Made by a program: the position numbers and the translations under genes
The notes under the pieces: generated by a model
Told to the model about the DNA's origin: nothing
Databases searched by the model: none
Seen by the model: the letters and a program-made list of their open reading frames with translations, nothing else
Part shown: one piece after another, positions 27,233 through 35,004 of the stretch
How positions within the stretch are numbered: position 1 is the first letter of the stretch
Layout: the number at the start of each line of letters is the position of its first letter
NCBI GenBank assembly: GCA_030652255.1
Contig: JAUSAZ010000097.1
Span: 124,001 to 188,000, forward strand
From: Myxococcales bacterium
GTDB lineage: Bacteria > Myxococcota_A > Polyangia > Polyangiales > Ga0077539
DNA: 64,000 nt
Direction: 5' to 3'

Positions 27233-28714
27233 ATGGAGAACCTGAACGTGGTGCAGAACGGCGTCGGTACGGGCGAGAAGCCCAGGATCGTGGGGACCCG
27301 CGAGGACGAGGCGTGGCGCGCCTACTTCGAGCGCAGCGCCGTCGAGGAGCCGCGCTTCGGCTTCGGCGTGCACTACCTCCGCAACGACGTGGCGGAGACG
27401 ATGGCCCGGGCGATCCCGAAGGACGCGCGGGTGCTGGAGGTGGGGTCGGGCCCGGGCGACACGCTCGCCCGCCTGCCCAACGCCGTGCGCGACGGGGTCG
27501 ACCCCATCGCCGCGGCCATCGAGGGCGCGCGCCGCCGGCACCCGGGGCTCAACCTCCGCGAGGAGGACGCCCTCACGATGCGCCTCCCCGAGCGCTACGA
27601 CGCGATCATCTGCGACCGCCTCGTGCACAGCGTGCCGGACATCCAGCGCCTGCTGGAGAACCTCTCGCGCCACCTCGCGCCCGGAGGCAGGGTCTTCCTC
27701 ACCTGTTACAACTACCTCTGGGAGGTCGCCCTGCGCGCGGGCGAGATCGCGGGCTTCAAGCTCCCGACGCCGCCCGCCAACTGGCTGGGCGAGTCCGACC
27801 TCCAGAACCTCTTCGACATCGCGGGCCTCGAGGTCGTGAAGCTCGAAGACCGGATGCTCCTCCCGGCGCCCGTCCCGGGCGTCGCGGGGCTGCTCAACAA
27901 GTACGTCTCCAAGCTCCCGCTGGTGCGCCGCACCTCGATGTACCGGCTCTACGTCCTGCGCCGCCGCGGCGAGGCCGTGCTGCCCACCCCCGAGCCTCGC
28001 GTCAGCGTGGTGGTGCCCGCCCGCAACGAGGCCGGCAACATCCCCAAGATCATCGAGCGCACCCCGGTGATGGGCGCCGAGACCGAGCTCATCTTCGTCG
28101 AGGGCGGCAGCTCCGACGACACCCGCGGCACCATCGAGCGCGCCATCGCGGAGTACCGCGGGCCGCTCAAGCTCTCGGTGTACGGGCAGACCGGCAAGGG
28201 CAAGGGCGACGCCGTGCGCGTGGGCTTCCGCGAGGCCACCGGGGACATCCTGATGATCCTCGACGCCGACATGACCGTGCCGCCCGAAGACCTCCCGAAG
28301 TTCTACGACGTGATGGTGCGCGGCCAGAGCGACTACGTGCAGGGCACGCGGCTCGTGTACCCGATGGAAGCCGAGGCGATGCGCTTCCTCAACAAGCTGG
28401 GCAACATCGGCTTCAGCAAGCTCTTCACGTACCTGCTCAACCAGCCGCTGAAGGACACCCTCTGCGGCACCAAGGTGCTCTGGGCGCAGGACTACGCGCG
28501 CCTCGCCGCCAACCGCGCCTACTTCGGCGACTTCGATCCCTTCGGCGACTTCGACCTCATCTTCGGGGCCTCCAAGCTCAACCTGAAGATCCTCGAGATC
28601 CCCATCCGCTACCGCGACCGCACCTACGGCGAGACCAACATCTCCCGCTTCCGCCACGGCTGGCTGCTGCTCCAGATGTCCGCCGTCGCCGCCACCAAGC
28701 TCAAGTTCACCTGA
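27233..28714 (+). CDS. Fusion of SAM methyltransferase and family 2 glycosyltransferase
   Basis: A 493-residue two-domain enzyme. Residues about 25-245 are a class I SAM-dependent methyltransferase (motif I VLEVGSGPGD, motif II-like YDAIICDRLVHSV, then GGRVFLTCYNYLWE). Residues about 260-493 are a GT-A glycosyltransferase of the dolichol-phosphate-mannose-synthase type (VSVVVPARNEAGNI, GGSSDDTRGTIERAI, DXD in MILDADMTVPPEDL, and GTKVLWAQDYARL). Such GT2 enzymes move sugars onto polyprenyl phosphate or a glycan. The fusion suggests a methylated envelope glycan or lipid, as inference. No transmembrane segments are seen, so it is cytosolic or membrane-associated. ATG 27194 overlaps pepF but its first 13 codons have A/T-rich third positions, so ATG 27233 is chosen. 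The 3' end overlaps the convergent mpg by 8 bp. Confidence 0.9.
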   Translation: MENLNVVQNGVGTGEKPRIVGTREDEAWRAYFERSAVEEPRFGFGVHYLRNDVAETMARAIPKDARVLEVGSGPGDTLARLPNAVRDGVDPIAAAIEGARRRHPGLNLREEDALTMRLPERYDAIICDRLVHSVPDIQRLLENLSRHLAPGGRVFLTCYNYLWEVALRAGEIAGFKLPTPPANWLGESDLQNLFDIAGLEVVKLEDRMLLPAPVPGVAGLLNKYVSKLPLVRRTSMYRLYVLRRRGEAVLPTPEPRVSVVVPARNEAGNIPKIIERTPVMGAETELIFVEGGSSDDTRGTIERAIAEYRGPLKLSVYGQTGKGKGDAVRVGFREATGDILMILDADMTVPPEDLPKFYDVMVRGQSDYVQGTRLVYPMEAEAMRFLNKLGNIGFSKLFTYLLNQPLKDTLCGTKVLWAQDYARLAANRAYFGDFDPFGDFDLIFGASKLNLKILEIPIRYRDRTYGETNISRFRHGWLLLQMSAVAATKLKFT

Positions 28715-29309
28715 CACCCCGCCGGGCGGGCACCACCCGCTCGCGCCAGCGCCACGGCAGGGCCACGTCCTCGGGTCGGCCCACCACCCCGATGCGCGGC
28801 CCCACCAGCACGTCGTCATCGCCCATGGGCACGCCCGCGTGCAGCACGATGCGCTCGTCGCTCGCCGCGTCGAGGCCGTCCCAGGTCCGGTCGATGCCGA
28901 GGGCGCGGCAGAGGCTCCCGGGGCCTGCGCAGAGCCTCGCGTCGGGCGCCTTGGGTCCGCGCCTCGCCCGCATCAGCGCGACGCCCTCCGTGGGCACGAG
29001 CGCGCGCAGCAGCACCGCGGCGCCGTCGCCCGCGGTCACGAGGTTCACGCAGTGGTGCATCCCGTAGATGAAATAGACGTAGACCGTGGCGGGCGCGCCG
29101 AACATCGAGGCCGTGCGCGCGGTGCGCCCGCGCGACGAGTGGCTGCACGACTCGGTGGGGCGGTAGGCCTCGGTCTCGACGATGCGCCCCGCGGTCTCCC
29201 CCTCCGCCGTGCGCGTGCGGATCACCCGTCCCAGCAGGTCGCGCGCGACGGCGAGGGAGTCGCGGGCGAAGAAGTCCCGGCTGAGCCGGGCCGTGGGGTC
29301 GATGGCCAT
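28707..29309 (-). CDS. mpg: 3-methyladenine DNA glycosylase (AAG/MPG family)
   Basis: A 200-residue base-excision repair enzyme that removes alkylated purines. Signature segments are all present: RIVETEAYRPTESCSHSSRG, with the catalytic Glu in ETEAY, then TASMFG, YVYFIYGMHHCVNLVT, VLLRALVPTEG, and LCAGPGSLCRALG. Length is usual for the bacterial family. ATG 29309 is the first Met of the conserved frame, after which the family opening LSRDFFARDSLAVARDLLG starts. It is divergent from the cytochrome c-rhodanese gene, with 81 bp between starts. Its last 8 bp overlap the convergent glycosyltransferase gene. Confidence 0.93.
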   Translation of the reverse strand: MAIDPTARLSRDFFARDSLAVARDLLGRVIRTRTAEGETAGRIVETEAYRPTESCSHSSRGRTARTASMFGAPATVYVYFIYGMHHCVNLVTAGDGAAVLLRALVPTEGVALMRARRGPKAPDARLCAGPGSLCRALGIDRTWDGLDAASDERIVLHAGVPMGDDDVLVGPRIGVVGRPEDVALPWRWRERVVPARRGVR

Positions 29310-29390
29310 CGCCCGCCAAGCCTGCGCGACGCCACGGCCGCCCGCAAAGGGCTCGCGCCGCGGCCGCAAACGGGTGATAGCTTGCGCGCG

Positions 29391-30554
29391 ATGTCAGCCG
29401 TCTCCAGCGACCCGCGGCGCTCCCGGGCGCCCGCCGCCAAGACCTTCGCCCGCGCCCTGATGCTGATCGTGCTGGCGCTCGGCGCCGCCTCGCTCACGTC
29501 GTGCCGCCGGGCCCGCGCGTCGTGGCACCGCCGCACCGCCCTCGGTCGCGCCGAGGCCGCGGTGGCCGTCGCCCGCATCAACCGCGGGCGCGCCGACTAC
29601 CTGCGGTACTGCGCGCTCTGCCACGGGCGCGAGGCGCAAGGCTACGCCGCCGACCACGCCAACGCCCTCGGCAACCAGGACTTCCTCGCCATCGCGTCGA
29701 GCGCCTTCGTGCGCGACTCCATCGCGTCCGGGCGTCCGGGCACGCCGATGTCGGCCTGGAGCCAGCGCCGCGGCGGCCCCCTCGACGACCGGCAGATCAA
29801 CGGCATCGTGGCGTACCTCCGCAGCCTCGCGCGGCGCCCGCTGCTCGCCGTCAGCGCTCGCCGCAGCGCGGGCGACCCCGTGGCCGGACAGCGCGTGTGG
29901 ACCGAGCGCTGCATCACCTGCCACGGCGCGCGGGGGCAGGGGAGCGCGACGGCGACCAGCGTCACGAGCCCGGAGTTCTTGCGGGCGGTGCGCGACGGGT
30001 ACCTGCGGCACACGATCACCCACGGCCGCGCGGGCACGCCGATGGTCGGCTTCGCGCAGCTCGGCCCGCGGGCCATCGACGACCTCGTGGCCTTCATCCG
30101 CAGCGCCGAGCACGTCCCCGGCCCGCCCCCGCCGCCCACCTACGAGCCCCCGCCGGGCCTCGATCGGCTGGTCATCAACCCGGCCGGGCGACCGCCGGAG
30201 TTCACGCTCCGAGAGGGGCGCTTCGTGCCCGCCGACCAGGTGGCCCAGGCCCTTACGCAGGGACGGCGCATGGTGATCCTCGACGCCCGCGCGACCTCCG
30301 ACTGGTCGACGGGCCACATCGCGGGCGCGCTGCCCTTCCCCTTCTACAACATCGACCAGATGGCCGGTCAGCTGCCCCGCGACGGCACCTGGATCCTGGC
30401 GTACTGCGCCTGTCCGCACGCCGCGTCGGGGCACGTCGTCGACGAGCTGCGCAGCCGCAACTTCCCCCACACCGCCGTCATCGACGAGGGCTGGTCGTAC
30501 TGGACCGCGCACCACCTCCCCACCGCCCACGCCGCCATCGTCCCGACGCCGTAG
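29391..30554 (+). CDS. Dihaem cytochrome c with C-terminal rhodanese domain, probable lipoprotein
   Basis: A 387-residue exported protein. The N-terminal hydrophobic segment ends in LTSCRR, a lipobox (Cys near residue 38). Two c-type haem sites follow: CALCH (residues about 74-78) and CITCH (about 183-187), each in a small class I cytochrome domain with a Met-containing tail (PGTPMSAWS; GTPMVGFAQ). After a Pro-rich linker, residues about 275-375 are a rhodanese domain (MVILDARATSDWSTGHIAGA) with the likely persulphide Cys in YCACPHAASG. It may couple periplasmic sulphur handling to electron transfer. TAGCTT at 29378-29383 lies 7 nt before the ATG, with no Shine-Dalgarno, so the message may be leaderless. 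Confidence 0.9.
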   Translation: MSAVSSDPRRSRAPAAKTFARALMLIVLALGAASLTSCRRARASWHRRTALGRAEAAVAVARINRGRADYLRYCALCHGREAQGYAADHANALGNQDFLAIASSAFVRDSIASGRPGTPMSAWSQRRGGPLDDRQINGIVAYLRSLARRPLLAVSARRSAGDPVAGQRVWTERCITCHGARGQGSATATSVTSPEFLRAVRDGYLRHTITHGRAGTPMVGFAQLGPRAIDDLVAFIRSAEHVPGPPPPPTYEPPPGLDRLVINPAGRPPEFTLREGRFVPADQVAQALTQGRRMVILDARATSDWSTGHIAGALPFPFYNIDQMAGQLPRDGTWILAYCACPHAASGHVVDELRSRNFPHTAVIDEGWSYWTAHHLPTAHAAIVPTP

Positions 30555-30570
30555 CAACGCGTCGCTGGGG

Positions 30571-30753
30571 CGTCGGGGGAGAAGAACCGCAAGGGTCACA
30601 AGGGTCGCAAGGAGGAGTTCTGCCGACGTATCGGTCTCCCGAGAGGGTCTTTGGAGCGATGCCGGTCTCCAACACGAGGTGAGTGCTTCGAGCGCCTGCC
30701 CGGCCAAACCCCCTTGCGACCCTTGCGCCCCTTGCGGTTCTTCTCCCCCGACG
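30571..30753. repeat. 42-bp imperfect inverted repeat around a 99-bp core
   Basis: The arms 30571-30612 and 30712-30753 match in 40 of 42 positions when one is reverse-complemented. Each arm starts at its outer end with cgtcgggggagaagaaccgc and continues with short CAAGG/GCAAGG-type units. The 99-bp core is less GC-rich than its surroundings and contains cggtctcc twice. It lies between convergent genes (cytochrome c and fliP). It could be a bidirectional terminator, a REP-like or MITE-like element. No target-site duplication was found. Confidence 0.85.
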
Positions 30754-30769
30754 CAGCCGCCTCGGTCGA

Positions 30770-31456
30770 TCAGCGGTAGCCGAGCACCAGCGCGCGGGCG
30801 AGCAGCAGCCAGCCGTCGGCGGCGACGAAGAGCAGCAGCTTGAAGGGCAGCGCGACCTGCGGCGGCGGCAGCGCCGTGAGGCCCAGCGACACGAGCAGCG
30901 AGGCGATCACCAGGTCGACGACCAGGAAGGGGAGGAAGACCAGGAAGCCGATGGTGAAGGCCCGCGTGAGCTCGGTCACGACGAAGGCCGGGAGCAGCAC
31001 CGAGACGTCGTCGTCGCCCACGGTGGCGACCGCCGCGCCCTGCCGCTGCGCCGCCTGCCGCGCGAGGTCGGCGAAGAGGCGCCGCTCGCGGGCGTGGGCG
31101 TTGGCCCGCAGGAAGCGCACCCACGGCACCTTCGCGGCGTCCCAGGCGCGCCCGAGCCGCGCGAGCCCGTCGGGGGTGAGCGGGTCGGCCGCGAGGGCCT
31201 CGGCGAGCTGCGGCCCGGCGCGGTCGACCATGGCCCGCGCGGTGGGCGCCATCACGTGCAGCGACAGGATCGCGCTCAGCCCGAGCACCACCAGCGCGCT
31301 CGGGGTCTCGGCCGAGCCGAGCGCGTTGCGGATGAGCCCGAGCACCACCGAGCACTTCACGAAGCTCGTTCCCACGAGCAGGAGGGCGGGCAGCAGCGAG
31401 AGCATCCCGAAGACCACCGCGAGGACGAGCGGTGAGGTGCCCGTGGTGGGGTTCAC
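30770..31456 (-). CDS. fliP: FliP-family export-gate protein (flagellar or type III secretion)
   Basis: A 228-residue membrane protein with about four hydrophobic segments. The family core is clear: GTSFVKCSVVLGLIRNALGS near residue 30 and the signature LPAFVVTELTRAFTIGFLVFL followed by PFLVVDLVIASLLVSLG. FliP (SctR in type III secretion) forms the export gate with FliQ and FliR. The periplasmic loop around residues 85-140 is intact, so the protein looks functional. It starts on an ATGA overlap with the fliO-like gene (31453-31456). No fliQ, fliR, flhA, flhB or other flagellar or injectisome gene is found in the window; the gene after its stop is in the opposite orientation. Confidence 0.88.
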   Translation of the reverse strand: MNPTTGTSPLVLAVVFGMLSLLPALLLVGTSFVKCSVVLGLIRNALGSAETPSALVVLGLSAILSLHVMAPTARAMVDRAGPQLAEALAADPLTPDGLARLGRAWDAAKVPWVRFLRANAHARERRLFADLARQAAQRQGAAVATVGDDDVSVLLPAFVVTELTRAFTIGFLVFLPFLVVDLVIASLLVSLGLTALPPPQVALPFKLLLFVAADGWLLLARALVLGYR

Positions 31457-31764
31457 GACGCGGCGTCCTTCGGGGAGGGCTCAGGCAGGGGGAGGGCGGT
31501 TGGGTCGAGCTCGCTCAGCAGCGCGAGGCCGCCGTCGCTGCCGCCGAGCAGCAGGGCCTTGCCCGCGACCCGAACGACGAAGAGCGAGCGCCGCGGGTCG
31601 AGGGCCACGCGGTCGACGACGGTGATGACCCCGGCGGGGCTGCGGCCGACGCCGCGGCGGGCGACCCAGCGGAGCGCCCACCACGCGAGCGCGCAGACCG
31701 CCGCGAGGGTGAGCAGCGTCTGCGCGAGTGCGGCCCCGAGGCTCGGCGGCGGCGGTGCGTCCAT
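31453..31764 (-). CDS. fliO: FliO-like membrane protein
   Basis: A 103-residue protein with one transmembrane helix (ALAQTLLTLAAVCALAWWAL) followed by a small beta-domain: ITVVDRVALDPRRSLFVVRV then AGKALLLGGSDGGLALLSEL. This matches the FliO plan of a single anchor and a cytoplasmic domain with a 'rrslyvvrvggkylLlG' core. FliO chaperones FliP assembly in flagellar systems and is normally missing from non-flagellar type III systems, so its presence argues for a flagellar-type pair. It overlaps fliP by 4 bp and lies 42 bp after the Fe-S oxidoreductase gene, consistent with one transcript. Confidence 0.75.
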   Translation of the reverse strand: MDAPPPPSLGAALAQTLLTLAAVCALAWWALRWVARRGVGRSPAGVITVVDRVALDPRRSLFVVRVAGKALLLGGSDGGLALLSELDPTALPLPEPSPKDAAS

Positions 31765-31806
31765 CCCGCGCGATGTTGCGGGAGGCTGGCTGCGAAGGGA
31801 AGGGGA

Positions 31807-34164
31807 TCAGCTCGCGGCGGCGGCGGTCTCGCCGTCGGTCGACGCGGGAGCCGCGGGGGCGACGGTGGGCTCGTCGAAGGCGACGGCGCGCTCGAGCACC
31901 TCGGCGATGTCGAGCTGCTCGACGGGGCGCTTGAGCTCCTCCTCCATCGACTTGATGCCGTCGGTGAGCATCGTCTGGCAGAAGGGGCAGCCCGAGGCGA
32001 CCATGTCGGCGCCGGTGTCGAGCAGCTGCAGCGTGCGGCGCTTGTTGACGCGCTCGGTGCCGTGCTGCTCCTCCATCCACATCTGCGCGCCGCCGGCGCC
32101 GCAGCAGAGGCCCTTCTCGCGGCTCCACTCGGCCTCGACGAGCTCGAGGCCGTCGATGCGCGCGAGCACGTCGCGGGGCGACTCGTACACGCCGTTGTGG
32201 CGCCCGAGGTAGCAGGAGTCGTGGAAGACCACCTTGGCCTTCACGCCGCGGGTGGGGCGCAGCTTGCCGGTGGCGAGCAGCTCCTGGAGGTAGGTGGAGT
32301 GGTGCACCACCTCGTAGCGGCCGCCGAGGTCGGGGTACTCGTTGAGCAGCGTGTTGAAGCAGTGCGGGCAGGTCGTGACGATGCGCTTCGGCTTGTAGGT
32401 GTTGAGCGTCGCGACGTTCTGCTCGGCGAGCATCATGTAGAGGTGCTCGTTGCCCGCGCGCCGCGCCGGGTCGCCGGTGCAGGTCTCCTCGCTGCCGAGG
32501 ATGGCGAAGTCGACCTTCGCCTGCTTCATCAGCCGGGCCATGGCGCGGGAGATCTTCTTCGCGCGGTCGTCGTAGCTGGCCGCGCAGCCGACCCAGTAGA
32601 GCACCGCCGCGTCGGGCTTCTCGCTCATCAGCTTCACGTCGAGGCCGTCGGACCACTCCGCCCGGTCCATGCGCGTGAGGTTCCACGGGTTGCCGTTGGT
32701 CTCGAGCGCCTGGAAGGTCTTCTGGAGCTCGACCGGGAACTCCCCGCGGACCATCACCAGGTTGCGCCGCATGTCGACGATCTTGTCGACGTACGTGATC
32801 ATCACCGGGCACTGCTCCTCGCAGGCGCGGCAGGTGGTGCAGGCCCAGATGACGTCGGGGTGGATGACGTCGGGCACGAGGTTGAGGTCGAAGATGGGCT
32901 TCGGGGCGTTGCCGTCCTCGCCGTAGGGGTCGCGCGAGAACACCTCCTCCTGCTTCTGGTAGAGGTGGTCGCGGAGGTCGATGGCGAGGTGCTTGGGCGA
33001 GAGCAGCTTGCCCGTGCGGTGCGCGGGGCAGTTGTCCGAGCAGCGCCCGCACTCGGTGCACGTGTAGAAGTCGAGCATCGCCTTCCACGTGAAGTGATCC
33101 ATCCGGCCGACGCCGACCATGGCGGCCGTGGGGTCGGGCTGCTCCATCGCGGCGGCCATGGACTCCAGCAGCTTGTCCGCGCTCTCGGCCATGGGCTTGA
33201 GGCGCCCCGGGGGAGTGAGGTCGCGGGTGAAGACGTTGGGCAGCGACGTGACGACGTGGAAGTGCTTGCCGTAGGGCAGGTAGTTGAGGAAGGCGAACAC
33301 CAGGAAGACGTGCACCCAGAGGCCCATCGCGCCGATGGCGTGGGCGGTCGCGTAGGTGGACCCGCCGAGGGTGTGGAAGACGAGCGCGAGCACGCGGCCG
33401 AGGTTCTCCCCGGTGGCGTTGCCGATGCGGTTGATGTTGCCCGCGACGTCGCCGCCCTCGCGGATGGCGTGCGCCAGGACGAGGCCGCCGTCGGCCACGA
33501 GGTCCATCACCATCATCGTGACGATGACGCCGAGCACGACCCAGGCGTGCCAGCCGTAGGCGAGGCGGCGCACCTTCGGGATGAGCCGGAAGTAGATGAA
33601 GGCCCCGGCGCCCGCGATGACCCCGAGGACGACGACGTCCTTGATGAGGTTGTAGCCGTAGCCCAGCTTGCTGAGCAGGGGGTCGGGGCCCTGCGGGTCG
33701 AGGATGAAGAGGTAGAACGACTCGTCGAAGCCGCGCCCCACGAGGATGATCGTGCGGAGCAGCAGCACCGCGAAGCCCGTGAAGATGAGGTAGTGCGCGA
33801 AGCCGGCGGACGCGTACTTGGGCATCTTGAGCTGCGCTCGCAGCGCCCAGAAGAGCGCCGCGCCGCCGCCCACCGCCGCGAGCATCGTGCCGAGCTGGAG
33901 GAAGCCACGGCCGACCTCGCCCGGTGCCAGCGCGCCCAGCATCGCTGCGGGGGCCGCCGCGAGGCCGACCAGCGCGACGAAGACCAGGGCGCTGCCGAAG
34001 GCGCTCGGACCCCGTTCGCCCGGGGCGACGGTGAGCCGCTCCCAGATGCGATCGAGTCGGTTCTCGGGCTGCCCCTGGGCCAGCAGGACGAGGCGCCGGA
34101 AGGCGCTCATGGCAAACAGCCCGTTGAGACCTCCGACCAGGAGGGCCATCGCGATGGGGTTCAT
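31807..34164 (-). CDS. Membrane-bound HdrD-like Fe-S oxidoreductase
   Basis: A 785-residue protein. The N-terminal third has about six transmembrane helices (e.g. LVFVALVGLAAAPAAMLGAL, WVVLGVIVTMMVMDLVADGG), of NarI-like type. Two [4Fe-4S] motifs follow: CTECGRCSDNCPAHRTGK (residues near 356) and ACTTCRACEEQCPVM. Then two Cys-rich CCG domains end in GLCCGAGGAQMW and ASGCPFCQ. This layout is that of respiratory heterodisulphide-reductase-like oxidoreductases (often encoded near electron-transfer flavoprotein or acyl-CoA dehydrogenase genes), which pass electrons to the quinone pool. No such partner lies here. It precedes fliO-fliP on the same strand. A promoter with an overlapping palindrome lies just upstream. 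Confidence 0.9.
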   Translation of the reverse strand: MNPIAMALLVGGLNGLFAMSAFRRLVLLAQGQPENRLDRIWERLTVAPGERGPSAFGSALVFVALVGLAAAPAAMLGALAPGEVGRGFLQLGTMLAAVGGGAALFWALRAQLKMPKYASAGFAHYLIFTGFAVLLLRTIILVGRGFDESFYLFILDPQGPDPLLSKLGYGYNLIKDVVVLGVIAGAGAFIYFRLIPKVRRLAYGWHAWVVLGVIVTMMVMDLVADGGLVLAHAIREGGDVAGNINRIGNATGENLGRVLALVFHTLGGSTYATAHAIGAMGLWVHVFLVFAFLNYLPYGKHFHVVTSLPNVFTRDLTPPGRLKPMAESADKLLESMAAAMEQPDPTAAMVGVGRMDHFTWKAMLDFYTCTECGRCSDNCPAHRTGKLLSPKHLAIDLRDHLYQKQEEVFSRDPYGEDGNAPKPIFDLNLVPDVIHPDVIWACTTCRACEEQCPVMITYVDKIVDMRRNLVMVRGEFPVELQKTFQALETNGNPWNLTRMDRAEWSDGLDVKLMSEKPDAAVLYWVGCAASYDDRAKKISRAMARLMKQAKVDFAILGSEETCTGDPARRAGNEHLYMMLAEQNVATLNTYKPKRIVTTCPHCFNTLLNEYPDLGGRYEVVHHSTYLQELLATGKLRPTRGVKAKVVFHDSCYLGRHNGVYESPRDVLARIDGLELVEAEWSREKGLCCGAGGAQMWMEEQHGTERVNKRRTLQLLDTGADMVASGCPFCQTMLTDGIKSMEEELKRPVEQLDIAEVLERAVAFDEPTVAPAAPASTDGETAAAAS

Positions 34165-34203
34165 GTCCGTCGACCGTAGCGTGAGGATCCGCGTGCACCT
34201 CGC

Positions 34204-34223
34204 ACCCGGCCTACGTGCCGGGT
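34204..34223. promoter_or_regulatory. 20-bp palindrome at the predicted transcription start of the Fe-S oxidoreductase gene
   Basis: ACCCGGC-CTACGT-GCCGGGT has perfect 7-bp arms and a 6-bp centre. It starts immediately downstream (minus-strand sense) of the -10 box at 34224-34229, so it covers the predicted start. It fits an operator site or a 5'-end RNA hairpin better than a terminator. Confidence 0.5.
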
Positions 34224-34252
34224 CTTTTAGGCTCCGCGGGAATCAGGGTCAA
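34224..34252 (-). promoter_or_regulatory. Sigma70-like promoter of the Fe-S oxidoreductase-fliOP unit
   Basis: Minus-strand TTGACC (34247-34252), 17-bp spacer and TAAAAG (34224-34229), about 60 bp before the start codon at 34164. Confidence 0.5.
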
Positions 34253-34271
34253 TCACCGCCTGAACGGCGAT

Positions 34272-34817
34272 TCAGCGGGGGAGCTTGGCGTCGAAGAAGG
34301 CCCGGAGCTTGATGAGGTTCTTCTCCTCCTTGCCGAAGCTCGGGGCGGCGTAGCTGCGGGCGAAGCCCTTCACGTCGCTGGTGAAGTCGGCGCGCACGCC
34401 CGCGCCCGTGAGGATGTCGTCGACCGAGCGACCGCGCGCGGCGCTGCGCTTGAGCCCCTGCACGTACACGTCGAGCCGGTGGTAGTCGTCGCCGAGGAAG
34501 CCCTTCACCAGCTCGGTGTCCCCAGCGAGCGCCTGGAGCGCGGCGTTGGCGCCGAGGTCGACCCCGTTGGCGCCGGCGTGCGCCGACGCGATGCGCAGCA
34601 CGAAGGCGTCGTCGAGGTAGCCGATGTCGTCGATGCCGTCGGGGATGAGGTCGACGGACTTGAAGACGTAGTTGAGCCCCGCGGCGAGCGAGCGGCGGGC
34701 GGCCTCGGGGGTGCCGTCGGCGTTGAGCGCGTCGACCATGGCCTCGGCGTCATTGCCGAGCGAGCGAAGCCAGTTGGGGAAGGTCTCCAGGCAGCGGGCG
34801 TCGACTTCGGATGTCAT
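34272..34817 (-). CDS. YkvA-type (DUF1232) domain protein
   Basis: A 181-residue soluble protein. Its centre carries the DUF1232 signature (YVFKSVDLIPDGIDDIGYLDD, seen around residues 50-70), a short amphipathic segment found in many bacterial proteins of unknown biochemical role. The flanking helices are unremarkable. ATG 34817 is strongly supported by GAGGAG four nt upstream (minus strand: cccgaGGAGagccATG style). A promoter (34925-34954) lies about 100 nt upstream. Function is unknown; a structural or membrane-associated role is often suggested for this family. Confidence 0.8.
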   Translation of the reverse strand: MTSEVDARCLETFPNWLRSLGNDAEAMVDALNADGTPEAARRSLAAGLNYVFKSVDLIPDGIDDIGYLDDAFVLRIASAHAGANGVDLGANAALQALAGDTELVKGFLGDDYHRLDVYVQGLKRSAARGRSVDDILTGAGVRADFTSDVKGFARSYAAPSFGKEEKNLIKLRAFFDAKLPR

Positions 34818-34924
34818 GGCTCTCCTCGGGAAATGGTGCGCGGAAGGGAAACCGCTCCAGCGGACATCGGGCGCTCGGGTCGGGACACCTGTTCCCCACG
34901 CGAGGCCGTCCCTTCGCGCGGCGG

Positions 34925-34954
34925 ATCGTAACGGCGACCCCGCCCTCCCCACAA
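34925..34954 (-). promoter_or_regulatory. Candidate promoter of the YkvA-like gene
   Basis: Minus-strand TTGTGG (34949-34954), 18-bp spacer and TACGAT (34925-34930). The leader to ATG 34817 would be about 100 nt. Confidence 0.4.
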
Positions 34955-35004
34955 GGCTCCCGTTCTGTTGACCGCGGGACGGTGTTAGACCGTCGCCCCA
35001 CCCT

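Noticed and set aside
29378-29390. Leaderless-transcription pattern (TANNNT box close to the start codon) before several genes
   Set aside because: Only -10-like boxes are visible at 12921, 29378 and 58694, without matching -35 boxes. Kept as a note in those genes, not called as promoters.
30613-30711. MITE with target-site duplication
   Set aside because: The flanks of the 42-bp arms show no matching short duplication, so transposition cannot be claimed.
34204-34228. Hairpin followed by CTTTT read as a plus-strand terminator
   Set aside because: No plus-strand gene ends nearby; it lies at the start of a minus-strand transcript, where an operator reading fits better.
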